This document shows, piece by piece, positions 49,579-57,470 of a stretch of 64,000 nt of DNA. The position numbers and the translations under genes are program-made. The stretch comes from Patescibacteria group bacterium UBA918 (GTDB lineage Bacteria; Patescibacteriota; Minisyncoccia; Phycocordibacterales; UBA918): contig DBEA01000010.1 of the NCBI GenBank assembly GCA_002293845.1, forward strand, positions 7,379-71,378. The letters are read 5' to 3'. Under the pieces are notes generated by a model, which was not told the DNA's origin, ran no database searches, and saw only the letters and a program-made list of their open reading frames with translations. How positions within the stretch are numbered: the first letter of the stretch is position 1; each line of letters begins with the position of its first letter.

Positions 49579-50352
49579 ATGGCTATCACTATCAAGACCA
49601 AAGAAGACATCGCTAAGTTGCGAAAGGGTGGAAAGATCCTCGCAGGTATTTTGGACGAACTGGAAAAGGAGGTGGTCCCTGGGAACACCACCCTAGACGT
49701 CGACGATCGCGCCATGGAACTGATCGAGGCGGCCGGTCTTGAACCCATGCTCCTCGGTTATCAGCCTAGTTTCGCCCCTAGGCCGTATCCGGCGGCCACA
49801 TGCGTCTCGGTCAACGATGTCGTCGTTCACGGTATTCCTAACGAAAAACCCCGCACTTTCAAGGATGGCGATGTTGTCAGTGTCGACTTGGTGATCGGCT
49901 ATGACGGTATGGTGTTGGATTCTTGCCGCACTGTTATTTGTGGAAACGGCGACAGCGAGGCCGAGGAGTTGCTCGAGGTGACCAGGAAGGCCCTCAAGGC
50001 CGGCATCGCCGCCGTTCGTCCGGGTCGCCATGTCTCCGATATCGGGGCCGCCATCGAGAAGGTCGTACCGGCAGGTTACGGTATCGTCGAGGCTTTGTGC
50101 GGACATGGCCTCGGTTATTCTCTTCACGAAGAGCCGCAGATTCCGAATTACGTCATCAGAGGCTACAAAGGCGCGCTCTTGAAGCCGGGAATGGTGTTGG
50201 CGATCGAACCGATGATCATCCACGGCGACAAGGACGTGGTCTTCGATGAACGAGATGGCTATGCCGTGCGCTCGGCAGATGGCCATGTGGCCGCGCATAT
50301 GGAGCATACGGTCCTAGTGACCGAAAAAGGCGCGGAGGTCCTAACTCGCTAA
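49579..50352 (+). CDS. map: Methionine aminopeptidase, type I
   Basis: 257 residues. The metal ligands of MetAP are visible: GDVVSVDLVIGYDGMVLDSCRT (Asp/Asp), CGHGLGYSLHEEPQIPNY (His), LAIEPMI (Glu) and HMEHTVLVTEKGAEVLT (Glu). It removes the initiator methionine. It follows the Adk-like genes without a gap, the usual secY-adk-map order. Confidence 0.97.
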   Translation: MAITIKTKEDIAKLRKGGKILAGILDELEKEVVPGNTTLDVDDRAMELIEAAGLEPMLLGYQPSFAPRPYPAATCVSVNDVVVHGIPNEKPRTFKDGDVVSVDLVIGYDGMVLDSCRTVICGNGDSEAEELLEVTRKALKAGIAAVRPGRHVSDIGAAIEKVVPAGYGIVEALCGHGLGYSLHEEPQIPNYVIRGYKGALLKPGMVLAIEPMIIHGDKDVVFDERDGYAVRSADGHVAAHMEHTVLVTEKGAEVLTR

Positions 50353-50413
50353 ATATCGTTTTGTCTTTTGGTTTTTTCGTGCTATCCTCACGTGACTTTA
50401 GAAACCAAACGTT

Positions 50414-51019
50414 ATGAATAAATTGCCACATCAAGAAAGATCCCTCGTGCTCTTGAAGCCGGACGCCGTACAGCGTAGCCTTATCGGCGAGGTTGTCGGC
50501 CGTTTCGAGCGCGTCGGCCTCAAGGTGGCCGCCATGAAAATGGTCATGGCCACAGAGGAACAACTCATCACTCATTATAATAAGACCGACGAGTGGTATG
50601 AAAGAAAGGGCAAGGGTATCGTGGCCGATATGGAGGCCCATAAGATCCCGGTCACCAAGGAACCGATCGAGTACGGCAAAGATATCATTCGCAACATGGT
50701 GAAGTACATGACCGCCGCGCCGGTCGTCGCCATTGTGCTCGAAGGCAATCAGTCGGTGGCGGTAGTGACCAAGCTGGTCGGTACGACCGAACCCTCCACT
50801 TCGGACGTGGGCACCATTCGCGGCGATTACACGCTCGATTCGTACTCTCACGCCACCATCGAGAATCGCGGCGTGCGCAATTTGATCCACTGTTCCGAAT
50901 CCCCGGCCGAGGCCGAACGCGAGATGGCCATTTGGTTCACGGACGGCGAGATGATGAAGTACGCTACGGCTCAGGAACGCATCATGTACGACGTCAACCT
51001 GGATGGATCGAACGAATAA
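50414..51019 (+). CDS. ndk: Nucleoside diphosphate kinase
   Basis: 201 residues: ERSLVLLKPDAVQRSLIGEVVGRFERVGLKVAAMKMV, RGDYTLDSYSHATIENRGVRNLIHCSESPAEAEREM with the catalytic histidine (about His159) in RNLIHCSES. It is about 50 residues longer than the usual 140-150, mainly an insertion (about 58-105) between the conserved blocks, as in some archaeal and CPR enzymes. Confidence 0.93.
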   Translation: MNKLPHQERSLVLLKPDAVQRSLIGEVVGRFERVGLKVAAMKMVMATEEQLITHYNKTDEWYERKGKGIVADMEAHKIPVTKEPIEYGKDIIRNMVKYMTAAPVVAIVLEGNQSVAVVTKLVGTTEPSTSDVGTIRGDYTLDSYSHATIENRGVRNLIHCSESPAEAEREMAIWFTDGEMMKYATAQERIMYDVNLDGSNE

Positions 51020-51040
51020 TTGAAATTTCATTAAGAAACA

Positions 51041-51072
51041 AAAAGCGGCGGGCCGAAAGGCCCGCCGCTTTT
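51041..51072 (+). terminator. Rho-independent terminator after ndk
   Basis: Fourteen-base-pair stem with GAAA tetraloop, ending CTTTTTGCCC. Confidence 0.9.
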
Positions 51073-51091
51073 TGCCCGTGTTATGATTTTC

Positions 51092-51331
51092 AGAGGACTG
51101 ATAAAGCATGTTCCGAGTTATGCAACATTTAGGGCTGCCTTTAGACTCGGTTTCCTATGAGAATCCCTCGGGACTTTCAGACAGTTACCGGTACGGGTGC
51201 CCACCTGGCACAGCGCCGGGGACATGCTCAGTCCGACGAATTCGCCTCCATTCTCGCCGTAAAGACGACGTTGTGGTGAGAGTGGAGGCGGATTCTGAAA
51301 GCTCCGTCTGTTGACGGAGCTTTTGTATTTT
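51092..51331 (+). ncRNA. Candidate structured RNA, about 240 nt
   Basis: Between the ndk terminator and the next gene there is no ORF but three RNA-like domains. P1: GGACTG + AGCATGTTCCG with CGGGGACATGCT + CAGTCC closes a 140-nt domain (51092-51233). P2: a 21-bp stem GAATTCGCCTCCATTCTCGCC with its G-U-tolerant complement ending GGCGGATTC. Then a terminator stem AGCTCCGTC-TGTT-GACGGAGCT plus TTTTGTATTTTT. TATGAT at about 51080 could be the promoter. The preserved G-U pairs indicate selection on RNA structure. It matches no family I know; 6S RNA or a CPR-specific RNA are possibilities. Confidence 0.6.
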
Positions 51332-51352
51332 TCGACGTGATAAAATCGATAC

Positions 51353-51739
51353 ATGATAAAGCCGGTCACTACAATCTTCGTCATATCCGCTTCGATACTG
51401 GCCACCACTAATTATTTGGCCATCGAGTTCTATCTATATTGGTATTATCCGTGGATCGATCTGGTCACTCATTTTCTCGGCGGAGCGGTGGCCGCCTTAG
51501 GGGCGTTTTCTTTGAAGGACTTTTGGCCGCGATTTCCAGGACGAGCACTTCGTTTATCTATAATCATCACTTTCGTGTTCCTGGTGGCCGTAGCTTGGGA
51601 GGCCTTCGAGGTTTGGGCCGGCATTTCTATGAACGAACCGGGGTATGCTTTAGACACGGTGCTGGATCTCATCATGGGTCTATCGGGCGGTGGCGTCGGG
51701 TATTTTGTCGGCCGTAACGTGAGAGATTTAGACCTATGA
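51353..51739 (+). CDS. Four-helix membrane protein (DUF2238/YjdF-like)
   Basis: 128 residues with four transmembrane segments. YPWIDLVTHFLGGAVAALGAFSL and AWEAFEVWAGISMNE...ALDTVLDLIMGLSGGGVGY place Asp, His and Glu near membrane boundaries, as in YjdF/DUF2238 and VanZ-like proteins. Function unknown. TAAAAT ends six bases before the ATG. The stop overlaps the next start (ATGA). Confidence 0.75.
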   Translation: MIKPVTTIFVISASILATTNYLAIEFYLYWYYPWIDLVTHFLGGAVAALGAFSLKDFWPRFPGRALRLSIIITFVFLVAVAWEAFEVWAGISMNEPGYALDTVLDLIMGLSGGGVGYFVGRNVRDLDL

Positions 51740-53097
51740 CCTCGAAACTAGGTTTCTACGGAGGAGTGGGAAGCGTCACCGGCGCCAATTTCTGGCTCGA
51801 TACCGGCGGCTCCCAGATCGTGGTCGACTGCGGCCTGGTGCAGGGCGACCGGTTCGACATGGAGGTTAACGCCGAGGATTTCGCCTTCGACCCTAAGGCC
51901 GTGAACACCCTTCTTGTCACTCATGCCCATGCCGACCACATCGGCCGCGTGCCCAAGCTCGTTCGCGACGGTTTTTCGGGCAAGATATATTCGACCGAAC
52001 CCACTCGGGCACTGGCCGATGTGATGTTGCGCGACGCATACAGAGTGATGGTCTATGAGTCTGAACGTTATGGCTCGCCGGTTCTTTACGACGAGGCGGA
52101 CATCGACCAGGCCTTGGCACTCTGGAACTCGGTCGAGTACGAAGAACCTTTAAGTTTGCCCGACGGCGTGACGGCCAAGTTTAAAGACGTCGGCCACATT
52201 TTGGGTTCCGCTTCGATCACGCTCAGTCGCGATGATCGGTCGATCGTGTTCAGCGGGGACATCGGCAACGTGCCCCAGCCTTTACTCGATGCCCCGGTCG
52301 TCCCTGTCGGCTATGATTATTTGGTCATGGAGAGCGTATACGGCGATCGGCGCCATGAGGAGGTAAAAGAACGGTCCGATCTATTGCGTCACCACATCGA
52401 GGACACTATTAAAAAGCGGGGTACTCTGATCATTCCGGCGTTTTCCCTGGAGCGCACTCAAGGCATGCTGTTCGAGATCAACAATCTGGTGGAATCGGGG
52501 GCGATCGCTCCGATACCGACTTTCCTCGATTCGCCATTGGCGATTGCCGTCACTGAGATATATCGTGATCGCACCAATTACTTGCGTCGCGAGGTCAGAG
52601 AGCAGATCGCCAACGGCGACGACATCTTCGACTTTCCTAAACTCAAGTTCACGCGTAGCGCCGCTGATTCGGCTCTGATCGGAAAAGAGAAGGGAGCGAA
52701 GATCGTCATCGCCGGCAGTGGCATGTCGCACGGTGGGCGTATTTTAGGCCATGAACAGCGATATCTCGAGGACCCGTCCACCACGCTCCTCTTGGTCGGC
52801 TACCAGGCCGTCGGGTCGGTCGGCCGCCGGCTACAAGACGGCGCCAAGAGCCTCAAGATCGACGGCATCAAAGTGAAGGTAAAAGCCAAGATCGCGGTGA
52901 TCCGCGGCTGGTCCGGCCATGCCGACCGCGATCAGCTCGTCGACTTCGTCGCCCAAGGCGGCGGGAAGGCTAAGCAGGTTTTCGTGACTATGGGCGAAGA
53001 GCGCTCCTCGTTGTTCTTGGTCCAGCGTCTCCGCGATTATTTAGGCGTCAACGCCGTGGCTCCGAGCGCGGGGGAGGTGGTAGAGATCGAGTTTTAG
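51736..53097 (+). CDS. Beta-CASP metallo-beta-lactamase RNase
   Basis: 453 residues of the MBL-fold/beta-CASP RNA-processing family: [26 protein letters not shown], zinc site [33 protein letters not shown], and C-terminal [15 protein letters not shown] ... [21 protein letters not shown] second RNA nuclease besides RNase J (32954). Related to the YSH1/CPSF-like group. Four-base overlap with the preceding membrane-protein gene implies coupling. Confidence 0.93.
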   Translation: MTSKLGFYGGVGSVTGANFWLDTGGSQIVVDCGLVQGDRFDMEVNAEDFAFDPKAVNTLLVTHAHADHIGRVPKLVRDGFSGKIYSTEPTRALADVMLRDAYRVMVYESERYGSPVLYDEADIDQALALWNSVEYEEPLSLPDGVTAKFKDVGHILGSASITLSRDDRSIVFSGDIGNVPQPLLDAPVVPVGYDYLVMESVYGDRRHEEVKERSDLLRHHIEDTIKKRGTLIIPAFSLERTQGMLFEINNLVESGAIAPIPTFLDSPLAIAVTEIYRDRTNYLRREVREQIANGDDIFDFPKLKFTRSAADSALIGKEKGAKIVIAGSGMSHGGRILGHEQRYLEDPSTTLLLVGYQAVGSVGRRLQDGAKSLKIDGIKVKVKAKIAVIRGWSGHADRDQLVDFVAQGGGKAKQVFVTMGEERSSLFLVQRLRDYLGVNAVAPSAGEVVEIEF

Positions 53098-53116
53098 TAA
53101 AATATCAACATTGACC

Positions 53117-53602
53117 ATGGCTCATAATAACTATTATCTTGATTTTTGTGTCGATACTTATGTAGTCAATGGAGACTCGGTTTTGCTTCGGTTGCACGAA
53201 AAATACAATTACTGGGGTTCTCCCGGCGGTCACATCGACCCGGGAGAAGATGCTAATGAGGCTGCTGTGCGCGAAGTTTGGGAAGAAGTGGGTCTTAAGA
53301 TTAGTTTGGTAGGTCCTGCTGATTGGGTTAAAACGGATACTGAGACTAATAAAGATCTTGTACCACCCCTTTTTATCAATAGGCACTCAATAAGTGCGAC
53401 CCATGACCACACGGCCTTGGTTTTTATTGCTGAGTCCGAATCAAGAGATATAAATCCTCAGACTGAGGAAGATAAAAACAAAGCCGCTGCATGTCGCTGG
53501 GTGACTCAGTCTGAACTTGACGATTTACTCAAGGACGACCCGAGAATGCGTCCGGAGATCCACCGCTACGCTTCCACTGCTTTACGGCTCGTTAATAAAT
53601 AA
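53117..53602 (+). CDS. NUDIX hydrolase
   Basis: 161 residues: [43 protein letters not shown] holds the complete NUDIX box. AT-richer than surrounding genes. ATG 53117 is chosen rather than the in-frame TTG six bases upstream. The gene is flanked by a bidirectional terminator. Confidence 0.92.
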   Translation: MAHNNYYLDFCVDTYVVNGDSVLLRLHEKYNYWGSPGGHIDPGEDANEAAVREVWEEVGLKISLVGPADWVKTDTETNKDLVPPLFINRHSISATHDHTALVFIAESESRDINPQTEEDKNKAAACRWVTQSELDDLLKDDPRMRPEIHRYASTALRLVNK

Positions 53603-53634
53603 CAAAGCCCCGCGCCGAAGGCGCGGGGTTTTGT
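53602..53634. terminator. Bidirectional terminator
   Basis: Stem of 14-15 bp with GAA triloop between the convergent NUDIX and rplT genes. Confidence 0.88.
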
Positions 53635-53660
53635 ATACTGCGAGTCGAGTCACTGCGCGA

Positions 53661-54005
53661 CTATTTGACCTGATCCACGATTCTCTGGAACGCTTCCGGA
53701 CGATCCTTGGCCAAGGTGGCGAGGATCTTGCGATCGACAGCGATACCCTTATCTTTCATCGTCTTCATGAAAGTGCTGTATTTGAGGCCTTGGGCCTTTA
53801 GGGCCGCATTGATGCGGGTGATCCAAAGTGCGCGGAAATCGGCCTTCTTGTCCTTGCGGTGCGCGAAGGCGTAGGTCTGCGCGTGATGAATGGCCTCGAT
53901 CGCTTGGCGTTTCTTCTTGGAGCGGCCGAAGCGGTAACCTTTGACTTGTTCGAGGATGTTGCGACGGCGCTTCTGGGCCATCAATCCTCCTTTGACACGG
54001 GACAT
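53661..54005 (-). CDS. rplT: Ribosomal protein L20
   Basis: 114 residues: MSRVKGGLMAQKRRRNILEQVKGYRFGRSKKKRQAIEAIHHAQTYAFAHRKDKKADFRALWI. L20 can repress its own operon in other bacteria. Third gene of infC-rpmI-rplT. Its ATG is directly preceded by heptads of the CTAATTT type. Confidence 0.97.
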   Translation of the reverse strand: MSRVKGGLMAQKRRRNILEQVKGYRFGRSKKKRQAIEAIHHAQTYAFAHRKDKKADFRALWITRINAALKAQGLKYSTFMKTMKDKGIAVDRKILATLAKDRPEAFQRIVDQVK

Positions 54006-54040
54006 AAATTAGTAAGTAGAAATTAGAAAGTAGTAAGTAT
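54006..54040 (-). repeat. Heptad repeat array before rplT
   Basis: Read on the minus strand: ATACTTA, CTACTTT, CTAATTT, CTACTTA, CTAATTT, then ATG at 54005. Same phase and position as the plus-strand arrays in the ribosomal block, showing that the array follows gene orientation. Confidence 0.8.
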
Positions 54041-54063
54041 GGGCAAAACTTTCACAGTTATGG

Positions 54064-54148
54064 AAATTCGTAGGGTTGGAGGAAAGTTTGTGAGCGAGCC
54101 GTATACAGACATACGGTGACGAACAAAATTTCCGAAACCCAAGAATTT
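54064..54148. repeat. Cruciform repeat family, copy E
   Basis: 85 bp between rpmI and rplT. Outer arms AAATTCGTAGGGTTGGAGG with the complement of CGAAACCCAAGAATTT; core GAGCCGTAT-ACAGAC-ATACGGTGA, nearly the same as copy B. It touches the last codons of rpmI. Confidence 0.65.
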
Positions 54149-54344
54149 ACTTAGCTGTGGGAGTTTTGGGAAGGAAACGACGGGTAATGCGCTTGCTGTA
54201 ATTCAATACCTGAGTGCGCTTGCGACGAAGACGTTGCTGGCCGCTCTGGCGGGCGTTGAAGTGGTTCTGTCCGGGCTTCCTGGCCACCAGCTTACCGTTC
54301 TTCGTCACCTTGATTCTCTTGGTATAACTTTTATTTGTCTTCAT
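54147..54344 (-). CDS. rpmI: Ribosomal protein L35
   Basis: 65 residues: MKTNKSYTKRIKVTKNGKLVARKPGQNHFNARQSGQQRLRRKR. Start at 54344 gives the normal L35 N-terminus. Middle gene of the infC operon. Confidence 0.95.
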   Translation of the reverse strand: MKTNKSYTKRIKVTKNGKLVARKPGQNHFNARQSGQQRLRRKRTQVLNYSKRITRRFLPKTPTAK

Positions 54345-54417
54345 AATGTTTTCGATTTTCGGGGTATTCTGTCGGAGAAGCGACAAAAGTGCCTAGAAAT
54401 ATACCGCAAAAAAACCT

Positions 54418-55089
54418 TTAAATCAACCCCCCTTCGATGAGCTCGTCCAAGGACTTCTTTTTGGCCCTCTTGGCCTCCTCGGCGGCGGTTTCGGTCGGTT
54501 TAGGGTACGTTTTCACCACGTCGATCTCGCGACCCTTTTCGAATTTGGCTTTACCTTCGCGTTCCAAGGTGACGGTGTAGCCCTTAGGGCTTTTTTTGAT
54601 CGGATCGGCGATCTTGTATTCGATCGGGATGATCTTGAGGAAGCGCTCCAGACGATCGGTGAGGAAGGCCGGTTCCATGTACTTGTAGCGTCCCGACAAG
54701 AACAGGTCCACTTTGACGCGATGTCCCTCCGAGAGCCATTCGGCCGCACGGCGAGCCTTGAGTTGCTGATCGTGGTCGCCGGTGATCACCTTGACCTGTA
54801 CCGACTTGGTCTCGGTGACGTGGGACTTGCTCTTTACCTCGCTGGCCTTCCTTTTGGTCTCATATCGGTACTGACCGAAGTCCATGATCTTGGCGACCGG
54901 GGGATTGGCGTTCGGACTGATCTCGATGAGGTCGAGTCCGGCCTCGTCGGCCGCCTTTAATGCCTCATCTAGTAGCAACACCCCCAGATTTTCGCCTTTG
55001 GCGCCGATCACGCGCAACTCCTTCGCCCTGATGGCGCGATTGATGCGAGTACGATCCTTTTGGTTGTAGCTTGGTCGCGGATTGTTCAG
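54418..55089 (-). CDS. infC: Translation initiation factor IF-3, non-AUG start
   Basis: IF-3 with N-domain (RVIGAKGENLGVLLLDEALKAADEAGLDLIEISPNANPPVAKIMDFGQYRYE) and C-domain (VKSKSHVTETKSVQVKVITGDHD). The IF-3 N-terminal motif RTRINRAIRAKELRVIG extends upstream of the first TTG (55017), yet no ATG, GTG or TTG lies between an in-frame TAG and that motif. CTG at 55087-55089 (LNNPRPSYNQKDRTRINRAIR) is my best start, about 223 residues. E. coli infC uses AUU for autoregulation. The C-terminus carries an extra Lys/Glu-rich tail. Confidence 0.85.
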   Translation of the reverse strand: MNNPRPSYNQKDRTRINRAIRAKELRVIGAKGENLGVLLLDEALKAADEAGLDLIEISPNANPPVAKIMDFGQYRYETKRKASEVKSKSHVTETKSVQVKVITGDHDQQLKARRAAEWLSEGHRVKVDLFLSGRYKYMEPAFLTDRLERFLKIIPIEYKIADPIKKSPKGYTVTLEREGKAKFEKGREIDVVKTYPKPTETAAEEAKRAKKKSLDELIEGGLI

Positions 55090-55221
55090 ATTTTTTTCTC
55101 TTAATGACTAAAAGGCGGAGCGCTTATTAGTGCATGGAATATAACACAAAATAGGGAATAGTGAATAGGGTTTTGGTGATGCCCTTAATATAGGCTGTTC
55201 CCAATCATAAAAATGACTACG

Positions 55222-55253
55222 GTAAAATGTACCTGTAAACAGGTACATTTTAC
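55222..55253. terminator. Inverted-repeat terminator after the SET gene
   Basis: 15-bp perfect stem GTAAAATGTACCTGT with its complement around AA; same CCTGTtaACAGG style as the palindrome at 20571. Confidence 0.7.
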
Positions 55254-55265
55254 GTCGGACTTTGA

Positions 55266-55658
55266 CTAGGTTCTGCCATGATGTCCGCACTTGCATCCGT
55301 ACGGTTTAATGTATTCGTCGAAGTAGACCTTTCCATAGTCATAAGTGAGCTCTTCGCCGGCCTTGATCTTCCGCTTGGCCTCTATCCCGATCTCGTTCGC
55401 GTCGGTATAGTGCACGGCTTCGCAATTGGGGCGGCAGGAATGATTAATGTAGCGGGCCAGATTGGACCTTCCCGATCCGTCGATGGTCCATTTCTCGTCC
55501 AGGTCGAACTGATAGCGGTTCGGCTTCCTGTCCGCTTCCGCGTGGCTGATCTTTTTGCCGGTATATTCGATGATCAGATCGCCCTTGTCCCAGTCGCGCA
55601 ACGTCTTGAGGCCGAGACCGGCGCTCGATTTGAATACTTTGAAATCCTTCTTCGACAT
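55266..55658 (-). CDS. SET-domain protein (lysine methyltransferase-like)
   Basis: 130 residues, a minimal SET domain: LGLKTLRDWDKGDLIIEYTG, ARYINHSCRPNCEAVH (the NHSCxPN cofactor/pseudoknot motif), KAGEELTYDYG, and a post-SET-like tail YGCKCGHHGRT whose cysteines may bind zinc with the cysteine of NHSC. SET enzymes use SAM to methylate lysine, usually in histones in eukaryotes; in bacteria likely targets are ribosomal or DNA-binding proteins. The basic protein at 8395 would be a possible substrate (speculation). Confidence 0.92.
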   Translation of the reverse strand: MSKKDFKVFKSSAGLGLKTLRDWDKGDLIIEYTGKKISHAEADRKPNRYQFDLDEKWTIDGSGRSNLARYINHSCRPNCEAVHYTDANEIGIEAKRKIKAGEELTYDYGKVYFDEYIKPYGCKCGHHGRT

Positions 55659-55706
55659 AATAGCGACGATACTAACATGCTTTGATCGTCTGTTAAAATA
55701 AAGCGC

Positions 55707-56303
55707 ATGTTCGAATGGATACTACACGTCATCGAGGTCGGAGGATATGGCGGCATCTTCACGTTGATGGTGCTTGAAAACGTCTTTCCTCCCATTCCGT
55801 CGGAGGTGATCCTGCCGCTCGCCGGTTATTCAGTGGCCACTGACGGCATGAGTCTCTTATCGGTGATCATGGTCGCGACTTTGGGTACGGTGGTCGGCAC
55901 TATGCCCTGGTATATAGCCGGACGGGTTTTCGGCGCTCGTCGGCTGAAGGCTTTGTCCGTGCGCTATGGTCGGTGGCTAACGCTTTCTCCTAGCGATATC
56001 GAGGCGGCCGAGGCTTGGTTTCAAACGCATGGAAAGAGGGCGGTCTTGTTCGGTCGTCTCATTCCGACCGTGCGCACGCTCATCTCGGTACCGGCCGGAA
56101 TCGCGCATTTGCCGCTCCCGACCTTCCTCCTGTACTCCTTCGTCGGTAGCTTGCTGTGGACGTCGTTGCTGACTTATCTCGGTTTCATACTTGGCAATCA
56201 ACACGAGCGCGTGGCGGAATACCTGAATCCGGTTTCCGACCTCGTCATTTTGGTGATCGTGGCGGTCTATCTCTATCGCGTCGTCACTTTCAAGGTTAAG
56301 TGA
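55707..56303 (+). CDS. DedA family membrane protein
   Basis: 198 residues: GGIFTLMVLENVFPPIPSEVILPLAGY, GTVVGTMPWYIAGRVFG, VLFGRLIPTVRTLISVPAGIAHLPLPTF are classic DedA motifs. DedA proteins help flip undecaprenyl phosphate or other lipids and maintain membrane energetics. TAAAAT lies seven bases before the ATG. Confidence 0.92.
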   Translation: MFEWILHVIEVGGYGGIFTLMVLENVFPPIPSEVILPLAGYSVATDGMSLLSVIMVATLGTVVGTMPWYIAGRVFGARRLKALSVRYGRWLTLSPSDIEAAEAWFQTHGKRAVLFGRLIPTVRTLISVPAGIAHLPLPTFLLYSFVGSLLWTSLLTYLGFILGNQHERVAEYLNPVSDLVILVIVAVYLYRVVTFKVK

Positions 56304-56305
56304 AA

Positions 56306-56336
56306 AAGCGTGAAAGGCCGAAGGCCTTTCACGCTT
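56306..56336. terminator. Bidirectional terminator
   Basis: 14-bp stem with GAA triloop between DedA and the convergent HAD gene; it covers the last codons of the latter. Confidence 0.85.
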
Positions 56337-56952
56337 GCTCGATGTTCGTCTCTACCCAATCGACGATGTCCGACCAGGAATGGACACGCGTCACCCCCGC
56401 CGGCGTATGGGTGCGATTCCAAGGCCGGTCGGGGAGGAGGACGGGAATAGCGTGACCGGCTACTTCGGTCGCATGCCGGAGCGCGTCATCGATGAGTACG
56501 ACGGCACCGATCTCACGACAGACCTCAGATTTTGAGCGAGGTTTTGTGCCAGCATCGGCCGCGTAGATGTTGGTGAAATGAAAGTCGTGGAAGAGTTCCG
56601 GGAAGTGGCGGTCGAGCCATTCGAGAGTGTGTTCGCGGACCGAGGTTGGTCGACTGGTGACGATCTGGAGCGAGTGCGAGCGCGATAGTTTTTCGATGGC
56701 GTTGACGGCTCCCGCAACCGGTTCCACTAGCTGATGTTCGGCAGATACGTAGAAGCTCTTGGCCCGAGTGGTCATCGTGTCTTTATCACAGCCGTACACC
56801 ACCTCCCAGTTGTCGTAGTTGATGAGCTGGTCGAAGGTGAGGGTGGTACCGTGGACACTGTTGTGAAAATCCAGAAAGCCGGCGTTGAACTCCATCAGCA
56901 CGTCGTCGAAATCGACAGCGATGACTTTCTTGTTGTTGGAGCGGTCTTTCAT
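56329..56952 (-). CDS. HAD-like 5'(3')-deoxyribonucleotidase family protein
   Basis: 207 residues: motif I VIAVDFDDVLMEFN (both Asp), LQIVTSRPTSVREHTLEWL, and IGAVVLIDDALRHATEVAG near the metal-binding Asp motif. Related to NT5C-type nucleotidases that dephosphorylate pyrimidine deoxynucleotides. Its terminator covers the 3' end. Confidence 0.85.
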   Translation of the reverse strand: MKDRSNNKKVIAVDFDDVLMEFNAGFLDFHNSVHGTTLTFDQLINYDNWEVVYGCDKDTMTTRAKSFYVSAEHQLVEPVAGAVNAIEKLSRSHSLQIVTSRPTSVREHTLEWLDRHFPELFHDFHFTNIYAADAGTKPRSKSEVCREIGAVVLIDDALRHATEVAGHAIPVLLPDRPWNRTHTPAGVTRVHSWSDIVDWVETNIEQA

Positions 56953-56998
56953 GGCGGTGATGGAAGAAAATATATCATGAGAAGGGTGGGGTATAGAA

Positions 56999-57026
56999 AG
57001 GCCCGGCGCGCAAGCGCGCCGGGCCT
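56999..57026 (-). terminator. Terminator of the 81-residue membrane protein
   Basis: 13-bp GC-rich stem with AA loop just downstream of the stop at 57039, with a short T-rich tail on the minus strand. Confidence 0.75.
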
Positions 57027-57038
57027 CGATTCGAACGG

Positions 57039-57284
57039 TCAGTCGTCCGAGTCTGGAGTCTCGATCGTCTGCTGAACCGGGAAGTGCGTCCCCGGAGCCA
57101 CGGACGTTGTGCGGCGGGGGATGGTCTTCGTGTGATGGACAGGCTTACCCTCCCGCGGTAAGGCGCTGTCATACAGCCCCGGTCGGGGCTTTTTCTTCCG
57201 CGATCGGATTATGGGGGATGCGATAGCGAGAATGATGATCATCATCACTCCCCACAAAACTCCCCGCCAAAACCAGTCAGGCAT
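57039..57284 (-). CDS. Small membrane protein, 81 residues
   Basis: Starts MPDWFWRGVLWGVMMIIILAIASPIIRSRKKKPRP: one helix followed by a basic cytoplasmic part and a Pro/Thr-rich tail ending in acidic residues. Preceded by CAGGGAGACTGG, a good Shine-Dalgarno site resembling the one before the HD gene at 58076. No family recognised. Confidence 0.7.
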   Translation of the reverse strand: MPDWFWRGVLWGVMMIIILAIASPIIRSRKKKPRPGLYDSALPREGKPVHHTKTIPRRTTSVAPGTHFPVQQTIETPDSDD

Positions 57285-57367
57285 TTCCAGTCTCCCTGTT
57301 TGAACCGGTCCTTAATATCCCGAAAGGCGGCGGGTTTGTCAAATGGCCGAAGGCCTGTGCCTAAATT

Positions 57368-57426
57368 TTCTCCGAGTGGCTCGTGTGGCTATTTGAGAGA
57401 GTGTAGGAAGGAGAGATTAGAACCTG
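57368..57426 (+). repeat. 59-bp repeat, copy 1
   Basis: Begins TTCTCCGAGTGGCTCGTG and ends GAGATTAGAACCTG. A gap-free copy of the same length at 59327-59385 matches at roughly 80% of positions. TCTCC and GGAGA at the two ends can pair, and copy 2 contains GGGTTCGAG, so the element has a faint tRNA-like look. It sits downstream of minus-strand genes in this patch. Confidence 0.65.
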
Positions 57427-57432
57427 TGTATG

Positions 57433-57466
57433 AAAAGGGAGTCCGCGCCGAAACGCGGACTCCCAG
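57433..57466 (-). terminator. Terminator downstream of the HD-domain gene
   Basis: 11-bp stem GGGAGTCCGCG with its complement; on the minus strand it is followed by CTTTTCATA. Confidence 0.75.
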
Positions 57467-57470
57467 AGTC

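Noticed and set aside
51092..51331. RNase P RNA on either strand
   Set aside because: A minus-strand GAAAGTCC recalls the RNase P core, but the order of motifs is wrong, the region is too short, and the terminator T-run is on the plus strand.
57368..57426. tRNA gene or tRNA fragment
   Set aside because: End pairing and a GGTTCGAG-like word in the second copy suggest a T-arm, but no anticodon arm or acceptor stem of seven pairs can be built.
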